Part shown: positions 44,558 to 55,996 of the stretch, in pieces
Numbering within the stretch: the stretch's first letter is position 1
How the letters are laid out: every line of letters begins with the position of its first letter
The notes under the pieces: model-generated
Databases searched by the model: none
Seen by the model: only the letters and a program-made list of their open reading frames with translations
What the model was told of the DNA's origin: nothing
Source of the DNA: Symbiodinium natans
Taxonomy: Eukaryota > Sar > Dinophyceae > Suessiales > Symbiodiniaceae
Reading direction: 5' to 3'
NCBI GenBank assembly: GCA_905221605.1
Contig: CAJNDS010002209.1
Span: 210,164-274,163 of the forward strand
Length of the DNA: 64,000 bases
Position numbers and translations under genes: made by a program

Positions 44558-45007
44558 AGGGTTCTTCGCGAGCCTTGGTCCTCAAGCGTGGACACTCCGA
44601 CAGAGCGGCTGGCGAGAGCAGGGCACCTGCACTGACCGGGGAGATTTTCGTTAAGCCCTAAACGGTCGAAACCCCCCTAAGCTCCCAAACCCTAAACCTC
44701 TAACCCTAAACAATAAACCCTAAACCCAAAACCCTAAATCCCTAAACCCTAAACACTAAACCCCAACTCCCCCCCCCCCCAAGTATGCCTTCGGCCAAAC
44801 TCCGCTCGGCTGCCTCCGGGAGCACCTTCCCAGGGGGCTACGGGGAAGGATGGACCAGGGTTTAGGGCTTAGGGTTTAGGGCTTGCCTTACTATGTCCGA
44901 ATTCTTGCGAAATCCCGAATGAAGCCCTAAAGTGGAGGCGGTTGCCGTCAAAACCCTAAGCCCGAAACCCATCAACCCTAAACCCTAAATCCATCAGCTA
45001 CAAGGCA

Positions 45008-45065
45008 TAAACCCTAAACCCTAAACCCTAAACCCTAAACCCTAAACCCTAAACCCTAAACCCTG
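45008..45065 (-). repeat. CCCTAAA array
   Basis: Eight perfect units. Confidence 0.95.
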
Positions 45066-45979
45066 ATAAGCCCCGGCCTCGCCGTTCTCCCCGAGCAACT
45101 GAAGGCCAAGATGGGTTGGGAGGCTCCCGGCGTCCTCGCAAGAAAGGATGCGCTTGCCGTGGCAGCCTGGTGTTTAGGTTCTTTGCGGTTTAGGGTTTTA
45201 GGGTTTAGGGTGCCAAGGATGAGGGTTTTAGGGTTTAGGGTCTTAAGCTTTATAGGGCTCCAGGGTTTTAGGCAGTTTCAGGGTGTACTGTTTAGGAGAG
45301 TGACTAGAGGGCCACTCTACCTTGGGGCCATGAAAGGCTTATCGGCTTTAACAGGGATTGAGTAAACGAGTACAGGGTATGAAGTTCCATCTTTAAGGGG
45401 CCATTGAGTACTCAAGGTAAGAGAGCGAAGGCTCAGCTAGTGGGGTTCTGCGTTTCAGGCGTATGTAGAGGTTCTGTATGCGGGTTGTGGTTCTCACCCT
45501 AAACCCTAAACCCTAAACCCTAAACCCTAAACCCTAAACCCTACGAGTGTAACCCTATAACCCGATAACCCTAACCCAAACCCCTAAGGACAAAGCTTCG
45601 GAGCCCTAGCAAACTTCCATTCTTAAATGGCCAGTTCTCTTAGCTGTGGTTCCCATTTTCGCCGCCTTAAACTTAGAGTTTAGGGTTTAGGGTTTAGGGG
45701 TTGCGGTTTTAGGGGTTTAGGGCTTTATAACAGTAACAAGGGCTTAGGGTCAAAAAAACGTCTGAACATTACGATCCTCTTCAGCCCAAGAAGGGAAATA
45801 CAGCCCTAAACCCGAAACCCTAAACCCGAATAGTTCTGTAAATTTTCGTGCGTCCAATGACCAACAAAAAGCACATCATAGCGATGAGATTCGGCGTCTT
45901 ACGTCTGAGGCCTTCAGCGATAGAACGCAACACATGGAGATAAATGCGCAACATTCAATAATCACCAAGTATATTATAT

Positions 45980-46243
45980 TCAGCTAAACCCGAAAGCTAT
46001 GAGACGACGTGCAAAGACCAGGTCCTCTGCCGCTGGCACAGCACATGAGAGAGCGTTGCGAGCTCTGCCAGGTTGTTGTTCACAGGCGTTGCAGTCAGTA
46101 AGAGTCTTCGAGGCACACCGCAGGCCGCAAAGTTCATGCACATGCTTAGTCTCTTTGTGCCGCAAGGGGTGCGCCTCGTCCAGCACCACTATGCCTATGT
46201 CGTGCAAGAAGTGGCCTTGCAGGCCTGGGGCGGGAGCCAGCAC
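45980..46243 (-). pseudogene. SNF2-family ATPase fragment
   Basis: The minus frame contains HDIGIVVLDEAHPLRHKETK followed by a stretch ending ASKTLTDCNACEQQ. In SNF2/SWI2 ATPases, motif II is a hydrophobic run plus DEAH followed by a basic K-rich segment, and motif III is L-TGTP-QN about 20-25 residues later. Here motif II (residues 18-25, nucleotides about 46,192-46,169) is intact, while the motif III position reads LTDCNACEQQ and has lost the GTP signature. Motif I, the Walker lysine and all C-terminal helicase motifs are absent, and telomere repeat abuts the upstream side at 46,244. It is best read as a stranded, decayed exon of a chromatin-remodelling ATPase gene. Confidence 0.6.
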
Positions 46244-46397
46244 TAAACCCTAAACCCTAAACCCTAAACCCTAAACCCCAAACCCCAACCCCAAACCCCA
46301 AACCCCAAACCCCAAACCCCAAACCCTAAACCCTAAACCCTAAACCCTAAACCCTAAACCCTAAGCCCTAAACCCTAAACCCTAACCCTAAACCCTA
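46244..46397 (-). repeat. CCCTAAA/CCCCAAA array next to the SNF2-like fragment
   Basis: About 21 units with a central run of CCCCAAA. It begins at the upstream end of the SNF2-like frame. Confidence 0.95.
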
Positions 46398-46492
46398 CCC
46401 CCGGCTCTCCTGGAAGTGCAACTCCAAGCCGGCTCCCTGACTGCACGTGACGCACACGGCCTGGCTCAAAGGAGTGGTGCTGGGTTGCTGTA

Positions 46493-46635
46493 GGCTTCAG
46501 GACTTTGCAGGGTTTAGGGTTTAGGGTTTAGGGTTTAGGGTTTAGGGTTTAGGGTTTAGGGTTTAGGGTATAGTATAGCTATAGGCTATAAGGGTTTAGG
46601 GCTTCGTTACTTGGCTTCAGGACTTTGTAGGGTTT
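46493..46635 (+). repeat. TTTAGGG array flanked by a direct repeat
   Basis: GGCTTCAGGACTTTG is found at 46,493-46,507 and at 46,613-46,627, each followed by YAGGGTTT. The telomeric array 46,510-46,569 and a short TATAGCTATAG stretch lie between. Confidence 0.9.
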
Positions 46636-46856
46636 GGGTTAGGGTATAGGGTTTAGTTTCTTTTAACCGCAAAAGCGTCCCGTGGATCTTTTTGGGACTC
46701 AACAACCACTTCGGTTATGTAGGGTTTATGGTTTTCTGGTGTGTAGGGGCTTAGGGGATAAAGTTCTCACTCCCTGTCCCTGTTCGCAAAGAAGGTCTAT
46801 GATGGGCGCCTGAGAGCCACCCCTACCCCCCCATTTAAGGCATATGGATGCTTTTG

Positions 46857-46917
46857 GGTTTAGGGTTTAGGGTTTAGGGTTTAGGGTTTAGGGTTTAGGG
46901 TTTAGGGTTTAGGGTTC
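46857..46917 (+). repeat. TTTAGGG array
   Basis: Eight to nine perfect units. Confidence 0.95.
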
Positions 46918-47399
46918 GCAGTTTAGTGTTTTGAAACCCAACCCCTACACACTGAAGTCTGTAATGGCTTCAGGGCTGAAAGCAGGATCTCAGAGAGTGC
47001 GGGCTGAGGGTGTAGGGCATAGTTTTTGTGCTGTCCCTACAAACCCCTTGAGCACCCTAAACCCTAACCCGAAACCCCTTAAGCACCTTTCACACCAAAC
47101 CCTGAACCTTAACCCCTTTGAGGCAGGAGGGTTCAAGGGCGTCTCAAGCCACGAAGGATTGTTGGGCTGCAGGTTCTCAGGGCTAGTCGAACCACCCGAA
47201 CCCATAGCAATGGCCTACCCTGCCCTGTTTGGTAGGGGTTATCTTCCTAGGGTTTAGGGTTTAGGGTTTAGAGTTTAGGGTTTAGGGCTACTTTGGGGTT
47301 TCAGGGACTAGGTGGGAGGTCTACTGATGTGGAATTCCAGATGGGGCACCTCTTGGGCTTGAAGAGGCCGTAAGTATGTGGACGATCAGGGTTTCGGGT

Positions 47400-47500
47400 C
47401 CTAAACCCTAAACCCCAAACCCCAAACCCCAAACCCTGAACCCTAAACCCTAAACCCTAAACCCTAAACCCTAAACCCTAAACCCTAAACCCTAAACCCA
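47400..47500 (-). repeat. CCCTAAA array
   Basis: About 14 units; the first few are CCCCAAA. Confidence 0.95.
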
Positions 47501-47800
47501 TCCAAAGCCCTCAAGTCCCTAAAAACCCCTGGCCTCGTCTGCCGGATACCGGCAGGTGGCCTCCGTTGCCTTGACCCGACTCAAGGGCTTAGGGTTTAAG
47601 GTTTAGGGTTTAGGGTTTGAGGGTTTAGGGCTTAGGTGCTAGTGCGCCCTATACGCCCCATAAGCCTTCTAAGAATCCCTAAATAGCTCTGTAAGCCCTG
47701 TAAGGCCTGTAAGGGATTCCGCAAGTCCCAAGCTTGGCGGGGGATGCGGATTTCTAGCATGTTGTTGGGTTCAGCAGCAAGTGCAATGTCGTACTCTAAG

Positions 47801-47918
47801 ACCTACGAAGGTTCATTTGGGTACCTATACGTAGGGTTTTTTACGTATCCTAAATAAGGCTATAAGCATCATCATCCTACTTCTAAACCTACCTACAAGT
47901 ACCCATGAACCTCCAAGT
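47801..47918 (+). mobile_element. Family A element A7
   Basis: Ends ACCTACGAAGGTTCATTTGG and GTACCCATGAACCTCCAAGT. The left end is diverged. The right flank AACCCCT is shared with A4. Confidence 0.65.
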
Positions 47919-48015
47919 AACCCCTGTAGACTTACATATTGATATTGATTGGGGCTTGGGGACTGAGGAGGCTTTGGTGTTCAGGCCCAATAGCTCTGCG
48001 CATACGTGTGCGTTT

Positions 48016-48017
<2 letters not shown>

Positions 48018-48061
<44 letters not shown>

Positions 48062-48235
48062 CACATGTATTCATTTATTTATTTTCATTTACATGTACAT
48101 TTACATTTACTTTTACATTTACACTTACACTTACATTTACATTTACATTTGCATTTACATTTACATTTATACTCATACTTATATTTAAATTTATATTCAT
48201 ATTCATTTTAATATTTTTTGTATTTATACCATTAG
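48018..48235 (+). repeat. TA tract followed by TTTACA hexamer repeat
   Basis: (TA)n at 48,018-48,062, then about 20 TTTACA/TTACAT units to 48,170, degrading further on. The open frames over it (FTFTFT, YIYI) are artefacts. Confidence 0.9.
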
Positions 48236-48443
48236 TTTTTTGACTTTGTATACATGCGCATATTTACTATAACGAATTATGAGTTTGCCGAGGGAACCCG
48301 ATACCCCCCCCCCCCTCGGTTAGCAGGGAATAAACCAGAACAGCGTAACTCAACAAGAGAATCAGCATAGGTTTCAAAGCACGAGGCCGAACGCTTGTGA
48401 GAAGATGCTGAGGAAGAGGGCTTACAGTAAAGGGTCCGACTGA

Positions 48444-48548
48444 ACATGGGCAGTTCTCGAAATTGGCGTCTCTTTCTGGGATCCCTTTTTCAAGAGTGCC
48501 GCCTTGTATATAATGGGCACCCAAAAAAAGGACGCTAAAATCACCCGC
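48444..48548 (+). mobile_element. Family J element J2, diverged
   Basis: Shares the order of motifs with J1: GGGCAGTTCTCGAAATTGG, TTCTGGGATCC, GAGTGCCGCCTTGTAT, GGGCACCCAAAAAAAGG. Ends are degraded. Confidence 0.6.
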
Positions 48549-48843
48549 AATTCTTCGATCGAACATCAGCAGCATACTCGCCCATGCAGCTATAAGGAGC
48601 CCTATATGCTTACTTGCTGATTTCATAGGCCCCGAAAAAGTGTACACTTTCAGCTTTATAGGGGATTGTAGTATCCCAAAACTGTAAAGTGTACCCACTC
48701 AGCTATACACGCAGCAAAATCCAAAATACAAACCCTACCCCACAGAGGGGTGAGGGGTGCATGGCTGCTGCCGGAGATGCCAGGCCCTCGCGTGCCAAGC
48801 CCTCATGGTCCGGCGCGCCCTGCAGATGAGCATGTTAAGTTCG

Positions 48844-48951
48844 GGTTTAGGGTTTAGGGTTTAGGGTTTAGGGTTTAGGGTTTAGGGTTTAGGGTTTAGG
48901 GTTTAGGGTTTAGGGTTTAGGGCTTAGGGCTTCGGGTTTAGGGTTTAGGGA
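48844..48951 (+). repeat. TTTAGGG array
   Basis: About 15 units with TTAGGGC and TTCGGG variants at the right end. Confidence 0.95.
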
Positions 48952-48987
48952 CCCTCGACAAGACAAGGGACCAATAGAACAACGGAC

Positions 48988-49051
48988 GCCCCCCCCCCCC
49001 CCTCCCCCCCCCCCCCCCCTCCCCCCCCCCCCCCCCTCCCCCCCCCCCCCT

Positions 49052-49083
<32 letters not shown>

Positions 49084-49110
49084 CCCCCCCCCCCTCCCCC
49101 CAAAAAAAAA
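48988..49110 (+). repeat. Long poly-C tract with sparse T, ending in poly-A
   Basis: About 112 bases of C broken by single T residues, then A9. The Gly-rich minus-strand frame is an artefact. Confidence 0.95.
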
Positions 49111-50104
49111 ATAAATAAAAGAAGGGGGGCTCTGCTTTTGAGGACTGACCATGTGTGAGTCAAGTTCCCAATTAAGCTAGGAGGTCCGCATGAGGGGCTG
49201 CAGGACCCATGAAGTTAGACGGTGGGCGCTACTGACCAGATACTCTCTAGGTTTAGGGTTTAGGGTTTAGGGCTAGGGTTTAGGGCTAGGGTTTAGGGCT
49301 TGTTTTTAGAGGGTTTAGGGTTTATACAGTTTGAGGGTTCAACAGGTGCCGCCACTTGTTCGGGACTTGGAGGTCTGCACTGCCTGCGAAGACTACTGCG
49401 TGCTTAAGACCCACCCCAGAAATCTTCTTCCTTATTAGGGTAAGATAGGGGATATTATCTTTCACTTTTAAAAGGTCCAACACAAAAGTGCACCCTATAT
49501 GAGGGTCATATAGGGGTTATTTCATCTTTGATGTCTAAGGGGGTTCCTAAGCAAGTTGAACTGTTTCTGTGAAGATGTGGGCTGAGGGAAGAGGGAAGAG
49601 GCGGTCGGGGTAGATTTGTGGGCTAAGCTGCGTGAAAACCAAACAGCTTCGAACTTAACTTTGGGGTTTAAGTAGGGTTTAGGGTTTCGGGGCCAAAGCG
49701 GAAACCCCCCTGAGCAACTGTACATGCCCAAAAACACGCGGCATGAGACAAGGATTGGGGTAACTTTCCTGCTCAGGCTCTCAGAGGCTGGTTTAGGGTT
49801 TAGGGTTTAGGGTTTAGGGTCTAGGCTCTGGGGGTAAAATCGGGCTCCGTTTCTTGTGAGGCTTCACAAGGGCATGCAAAACGAGGCCCGCTTGGCAGGC
49901 GGGTTGACCTAACAGCGTGAAACCTACAACAATTTTGGGGTTTAGGGTGTTAGGGTTAGGCGTAGGGTAACGCTGCTCAGATTTATGTAGACGCATGTGG
50001 CTGTAAGAAGAGTAGCCCCAACCCACACACCTCCAACGCCAAAGCCCATAGATTCCCAGTCCAAAGCATGGAAATCCTGATATACAAATAGCAAATATGC
50101 TTAC

Positions 50105-50193
50105 TTATACTTCTTTATACTGACCAATATATAGAGAGGTATAGAAAGAGAGAGAGAGAGAGAGATATATATATATATATACATATATATATG

Positions 50194-50220
<27 letters not shown>
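50105..50220 (+). repeat. GA and TA microsatellites
   Basis: (GA)n, then (TA)n, then (GA)n. Noncoding. Confidence 0.9.
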
Positions 50221-50226
<6 letters not shown>

Positions 50227-51214
50227 CCTAAATCCTACACCCTGGCTAAACCGGTCCAGCCAGAGCCTGCTGCTGTAGCCACTCCATCCAGGCAGACGCC
50301 AACAGCGGCCGAGGCAGACGCAGGCTGCTGGTGACCGGCGCCATTCCTTCCGGGACTGACTGCCCTAGCCCCCTAAATGGGTTTAGGGTTTAGGCTTTAG
50401 GCTTTAAGGTTTAGGTTAACCTTTGATGGGTAGAAGGATTCGATACTACCAAAAAAAGGGTAAAGGTTACCTACCCAGTCCCCAAGATTCCTGGCGCTGA
50501 GTGTGGGGATGGATGAGAGGTTGTGCCCAAATCCCCTAAGAGGGTTGTGGCGACTTTAAAATCTGCTTTTCTGGAGTTAAAGTCAATTCCAAAACCCGAG
50601 AGCCCCCCCCCCACCCCCCAAAAAAAAAAAAAAAAAAAACTTGCTGAGTGCATAAATAGGTTCCCGGTTCCCTAAACACTAAACCCTCAACTCTAAACCC
50701 TACATCCTAAAGAGTGTGCCCCAAAACGCTAAAACAGGCCCTGACTCCAGAACATGCTCGTTAACAGTGCGGCAGTATCCTGTACCTTACTTAGGGAACC
50801 CGAAGAGGGAAAAATGGCTCAGACGCATCCAGTAAGTAGGGGTCTCTAATGAGTAGGGCCAAAACTAGAACAGAGGTTTCGGGTTCCCTAAACCCAAAAC
50901 CGTAAACCCTAAACTACCCCAAACTTTCAAACCCTTATAAACCCCAAGCCCTAAACCCTGGACCTAAACCCTCTCTCAAAGTCCCTAAGAGGGCTACAGT
51001 GGTCTAGACGCATTCAAGAAATGGGGACTCCATTTAGGTAGAAGGTCCAGAAAGCATGTATAGGAACTAAGTATACTAGAATAGGGGTTTTAGGTTTTAG
51101 GGTCTTGGGTTTAGGGCTCAGGGCTTAGTGAATCCAACTTTGAGGTTCATGTATGCAGCCTACGTATAGCAAAAGCCTTAGAAGTATCGCTGCAGAAACC
51201 CTAAACCCCAAAAC

Positions 51215-51270
51215 CCTAAACCCTGAACCCTAAACCCTAAACCCTAAACCCTAAACCCTAAACCCTAAAC
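51215..51270 (-). repeat. CCCTAAA array
   Basis: About eight units. Confidence 0.95.
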
Positions 51271-52444
51271 CCCACCCCGAAGGCCCAGCCCTGGGGGTGG
51301 CAGAAGGCCGAGAAGAAAAGATGTCTAGGGGAGTCTGCCCACGGTCCCTAAACCTTACATAGAAATACCCCAGAACGCTAAACCGTAATTTTCTCAGCTA
51401 CTCCAGGCCCAAAACCCTAGAACCCTGAACCCTAAACCCTAAACCCCTCACAGCATCTACGCCCTATCACAGCAAGCCCTAAACCCTAAACCCAGCTCCC
51501 AGGTTTATGAAGCTGAGCCGCGGTATGCGGGCCCTCGCGGCTCTGCCTTCGGTGCAGCAAAAGGCAGGTTTAGGGTTCAGTGCTTTTTGTTTGTTAGGGT
51601 TCAGGGTTCAGGGTTCAGGGCTCAGGGTGCAGGGCTCAGGGTTTAGAGTTTGGGTTTGGGGTTTAGGGTTCGAGGCTTCATTCAAAGCGTCGGCACAGTC
51701 TACCCCCCACTTCTGCCAAGATACGTCCTGACTCAGGCTCAGAAGATTGGCATCCTCCAGCGTCCTGCAGACATCGAGATGACCAGGCGGTTTGCAAGAC
51801 GTATGGGGGAGTTACGAAAATAAGGGGCCCCTAACATAGACCCCCAAATAGTAAAGTTCCCTGGTGAAACAAGTACCCCAATAATAAGGTATCCCTAAAC
51901 CCTAAACCCGAACCCTAAACCCTCAAGCCTGAACCGACCCCAATAAGGTACCCTATCATAATGTCGTAAACCCCCATATGGGAAGCTCTTCAAAAACTCC
52001 GGTCCTCGAAGCCCTTCTATTTAGAGGGGTACACCAAAATGAGTCCACAAAGTGCGACAGAAGCGCGTCCCAAAGCTGGACAGGGTTTCGGGTTTGGGGT
52101 TTAGGGTTTTGGGATTTAGGGTTTAGGGTTTAGGCTTTAGGCTTTGGGATTTAGGGTTTAGGGTCTTGCTGAGCTTCTTCAAGACAAATCCGCCGACCCT
52201 GGCGGCGTGTTGGATGGGTTTGAGGAGGTGAAAACCTCCCTCTTTCCCTCCTTACCCCCCCAAAACCCCGGAAGAGGGGGGGGGGGGGTAGGGGGGGTCG
52301 GTGCACAATTTTTTCGTGGAGGACCGCGCCACCCACACAGCGTAAACAGGCGGTTCAGCACAGGGGGGTAGGGGCGCCCTCAGCAAAATCAGCGTTTTCG
52401 GCACCACCCCCCCCACCCCCCCACCCACCCACCTGTCTTTTGGC

Positions 52445-52680
52445 TTGAGCTTGTCCTGGTGCTACCCCCTACCCCCCCCCCAAACGTTCACAGAACTCTG
52501 CCGAGCAGGCTGGGATGATCTTCGAACCATGCGAACGGGTTTAGACCTCTCAACTATGCTCCAGCGGGGTCGGCGGCTTGAGCCGGAGGCTCTTAAATTC
52601 AATCTCGGCGAGATGAGAGAAAAAGGCAAGACCGGGGCAGTTAGATGCTACAGGAACCTGGCCAAAATAGTAGGAGAGAC
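52445..52680 (+). other. Unidentified short open frame
   Basis: The frame reads CRAGWDDLRTMRTGLDLSTM and then EALKFNLGEMREKGKTGAVR before entering a family B inverted-repeat element at 52,682. The composition is protein-like, but no motif is recognised and there is no support for a gene beyond the open frame. Confidence 0.2.
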
Positions 52681-52681
52681 A

Positions 52682-52786
52682 CGTTGGGATGCTCCCACCT
52701 TTACGAACGGTCCTGAATAGGGATTACAATCGGGGGTACTATAATCCCTATGAAGGAGCTTTTCGTATAAGAGGGGACATCCCAAG
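52682..52786 (+). mobile_element. Family B element B4
   Basis: Ends GTTGGGATGCTCCCACC and AAGAGGGGACATCCCAAG, with the central GGTACTATAATCCC. Confidence 0.75.
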
Positions 52787-52937
52787 AGACACGACACAAA
52801 AGTGGATTTCCGGGAAAACGCCCCCTGACGCAGTAGAGGCTGCCTCGAGCCTTGTGGCCATGCTCGACCCTAAACCCCAAATCCCAAATCCCAAACCCTA
52901 AACCCACAACCCCAGAACCGGCATCACCGGGCATGAG

Positions 52938-52996
52938 CCCTAAACCCTAAACCCTAAACCCTAAACCCTAAACCCTAAACCCTAAGCCCTAAACCC
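52938..52996 (-). repeat. CCCTAAA array
   Basis: Eight units with one CCCTAAG. Confidence 0.95.
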
Positions 52997-53818
52997 GATG
53001 CGTAGAATCGCACAGTGCTGAGCAAACACGATGGCAGGGTCCTTGCTGCCTTCAAGGCAGAGCACGGGACCTTCGCAAAGTGGCTCGGGTTGAATGGCTT
53101 CCCATGTTCAGGTTTAGGGTGTAAACCCTAAACCCTAAGCCCGAAGCCTAAGCCCCAAGCCCTGAGCCCTAAGCCCCAAGCCCCAAGCCCTAAACCTATG
53201 TTGCATGTTTTGGGGAGGTAGCGCAACCCAAAAACCTACCTCCATTTGTTTTGCGGGCTAGTGCCGTAAAACCCGCCTTTATGGGTTGATACAAAGCTCT
53301 GAGGCAACCTACAACAAATGAAGCCCGCAACCCTAGGCTCTAAACCCCCATATGCCATGGCTCTGTAGCAGCTCGTTATGTAAACCCTAAACTCACTCAC
53401 TGACCTGAAGCACCAACTCTGGCATCCCAAACCCTAAACCCTAAACCTTGAACCAGAACTGGCCATGTCACTGCCTGCCCTAAACCCTAAACCCTAAACC
53501 CCAAACCCTAAACCCTAGAACCGCTCAGGGAGGGTTCCCAAAGCCCGAGCCAAAAAAAACCCTCACAGACCCTCACACCCTAAAGCCCTTGGCCTTCAGG
53601 TCCTGAATCCCTAAACACCCTTACGCCCCAACGCCCCTAAAATCCCCAACTGGGTCCTCATAGCAAGCCTGCAAATACTGAAGGTCAGCTGAAACGCTCA
53701 AAACCAGAAAAAGGCCAAAGTTTACCCAAGACTTCCAGGGATCCAATAATAAGGTTCCTCGAGCCCCGAAGGACCCCATAGGTCCCTGGAAGGATATGGC
53801 TTTAAGTTTTAAGTACTC

Positions 53819-53904
53819 CAAACCCTAAACCCTAAACCCTACACCCTAAACCCTAAACCCTAAACCCTAAACCCTAAACCCTAAACCCTAAACCCTAAGC
53901 CCTA
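53819..53904 (-). repeat. CCCTAAA array
   Basis: About 12 units with one CCCTACA. Confidence 0.95.
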
Positions 53905-54044
53905 CTCCAAAAACCATGCCGTGGCGCTGCTTGCGGACACGGCGACAGCACCTGGGCTCCCAACTGACACAGCGCAACAAAAACACGTAGCCTGTTGCTT
54001 CCTTGAATGTCTTTCCGCGGTTTAGGGTTTAGGGTTTAGGGTTT

Positions 54045-54147
54045 AGGGATGTTCCCCGTATGATAGCAGTCCTTCGTAGGGATGACAACAGGGGGGTACC
54101 ATAATCCCCCTATTGAAGAGCTGATAGTTTACGGGGGCAACATCCCA
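54045..54147 (+). mobile_element. Family B element B5, abutting TTTAGGG
   Basis: Starts GGGATGTTCCCCGTATG and ends GGGGGCAACATCCCAA. The left end directly continues a TTTAGGG run (54,019-54,048). Confidence 0.8.
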
Positions 54148-54504
54148 AAATGTCTTACTTAAAATATCAAGCCTCAGCCTAAACAGCAAAGGACAGGATG
54201 AACCAGGGCACCACCCTCAACCCTGAACAATATTGCCTCAACCTAACCTCAGAATGAAGGACCCTGAACCCCAACCCTAAAACTGCTTCATTGTTGGGCT
54301 ACAGTAAACAAGAAACTGAATTTATAGCCAAGAAGGACCCAGAAAACCCTAAAGCCTAAACCCCCGAAAAACCGAAACCCTGAACTCCAAGCCCTAAACA
54401 CCCAAACCCAAACTCCCCCAAACCCCAAACCCTCACACCCTACAACCCTAACCCCCCCCCCCCCCCAAAAAAAAAAAAAAAAAAAAAAAACTTGGCGCCA
54501 CGAA

Positions 54505-54808
54505 AGCCCCAAGCCCTATACCCTAAACAATAAACTCCTAAACCCTAAGCCCGAAACCCTAAACTCCTACACCCTAAACCCTAAACTCCTAAACTCTAAG
54601 CCCGAAACCCTAAACTCCTACACCCTAAACCCTAAACTCCCAAACCCTAAACCCCAAACCCCAAAACCCCAAATCCCAAACCCAAAAACCTGAACCCTAA
54701 ACTCCTAAACACTAATCCCCAAACCCTAATTAAACCCTAAACCCTAAACCCTAAACCCTAAACCCTAAACCCTAAACCCTAAACCCTAAACCCTAAACCC
54801 TAAACCCT
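54505..54808 (-). repeat. Degenerate then perfect CCCTAAA array
   Basis: 54,535-54,640 carries a higher-order repeat built on CCCTAAACTCCTA and AGCCCGAAACCCTAAACTCC. 54,726-54,808 is perfect CCCTAAA (about 12 units). Confidence 0.9.
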
Positions 54809-55130
54809 CCCAAGGCGCCACTGCCGCGCCGCGGCCCATGCGCAGTCGCAACTCCGGGTGGCGGAGAGGAAGCTGGGCCTGACAGGGGGGGTTTAGGGTT
54901 TAGGGTTTGGGGTTTAGTGTTTAGGGTTTAGGGTTTAGGGTTTGGGGTTTAGTGTTTAGGGTTTAGGGTTTAGGGTTTAGGGTTTGGGGTTTGGGGTTTG
55001 GGGTTGCGGATTGTTCATGTCAGCAGGGGCTTGCGGTTTCGGATTTGGGTTTAGGGCCTATTTTCGATCTCTGATATGGTGACTTGGGTGGGGATGGTTC
55101 GGGCCATAGCGTAGTACAAGATCTATAGGG

Positions 55131-55265
55131 CTTGTTTGGAGGTTCAGGCTACTTATAACCCAAATTAGAACTGTACTTATTATAAGCCCCCGAAGACCCC
55201 TAAGTCCTCTAAGTAGGTGACAAGTGGACACAATTGCGGTGAGAAGTACCCATGAACCTCCAGGT
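55131..55265 (+). mobile_element. Family A element A8
   Basis: Ends TTTGGAGGTTCAGGCTAC and GTACCCATGAACCTCCAGG. The interior has CTTATAAGCCCCCGAAGACC, as in A1. Confidence 0.8.
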
Positions 55266-55935
55266 ACAGGGTGTATCACTTAGAGGCTTATCACCTTAAA
55301 CCCTAAACCCTAAACCCTAAAGCAAACCTCTACCGTGAGCCCTGACCCCTGACCTAGAACCTGACGAACTGCCGGGCTGTAGGGGTGAGTGCAGTTAGAC
55401 AAAGGTTTAGGGTTTAGGGTTTGGGGTTTGGGGTTTAGATGGTTAGGGTTTAGGGTTCACCCTAAGCCCTGAACCCGAACCTAACCCTTTGAACCCTAAA
55501 CTGCCCTCGGAATCCTATGGAGAAACCTATGAAACCCTATACCTCAAAGACTGCCTCCAACACAGGGCTGGCCGGGAGTCCTTCGCAAACAGGGCGCTGC
55601 ACGTTCTTTTAGGGTCTGTAGGGTTATACCCTTGGGCTCAAAATAGCCCCAGACACCTTCTGTAAGAAGGCTTCTTGGCCCAACACCCTAAAATACGAGG
55701 CCTTAGAGCCTTCGGGTTCTAGGCTTCACAGGATTTAGCATCTAGATCCCAGAGCATCCTAACTCGTTTCTTTAAGTGAATCTCCAGCCCCTAAAAGCGG
55801 AGAAAGAACACCCACTCTCCACCGGGTGGATAGAAGGACTTGGGCATCCGTGGAAGGTTCAAAGCCTGGACCCTAAACCCGACACCCTAAACCCTAAACC
55901 CTAAACCCTAAACCCCAAGCCCTAAGACCTGAAGG

Positions 55936-55996
55936 GTTTAGGGTTTAGGGTTTAGGGTTTAGGGTTTAGGGTTTAGGGTTTAGGGTTTAGGGTTTG
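55936..55996 (+). repeat. TTTAGGG array, head-to-head with CCCTAAA
   Basis: About nine units facing a CCCTAAA run at 55,874-55,925. Confidence 0.95.

Noticed and set aside
48910..49163. Gly-rich minus-strand frames.
   Set aside because: They are translation of a poly-C tract.
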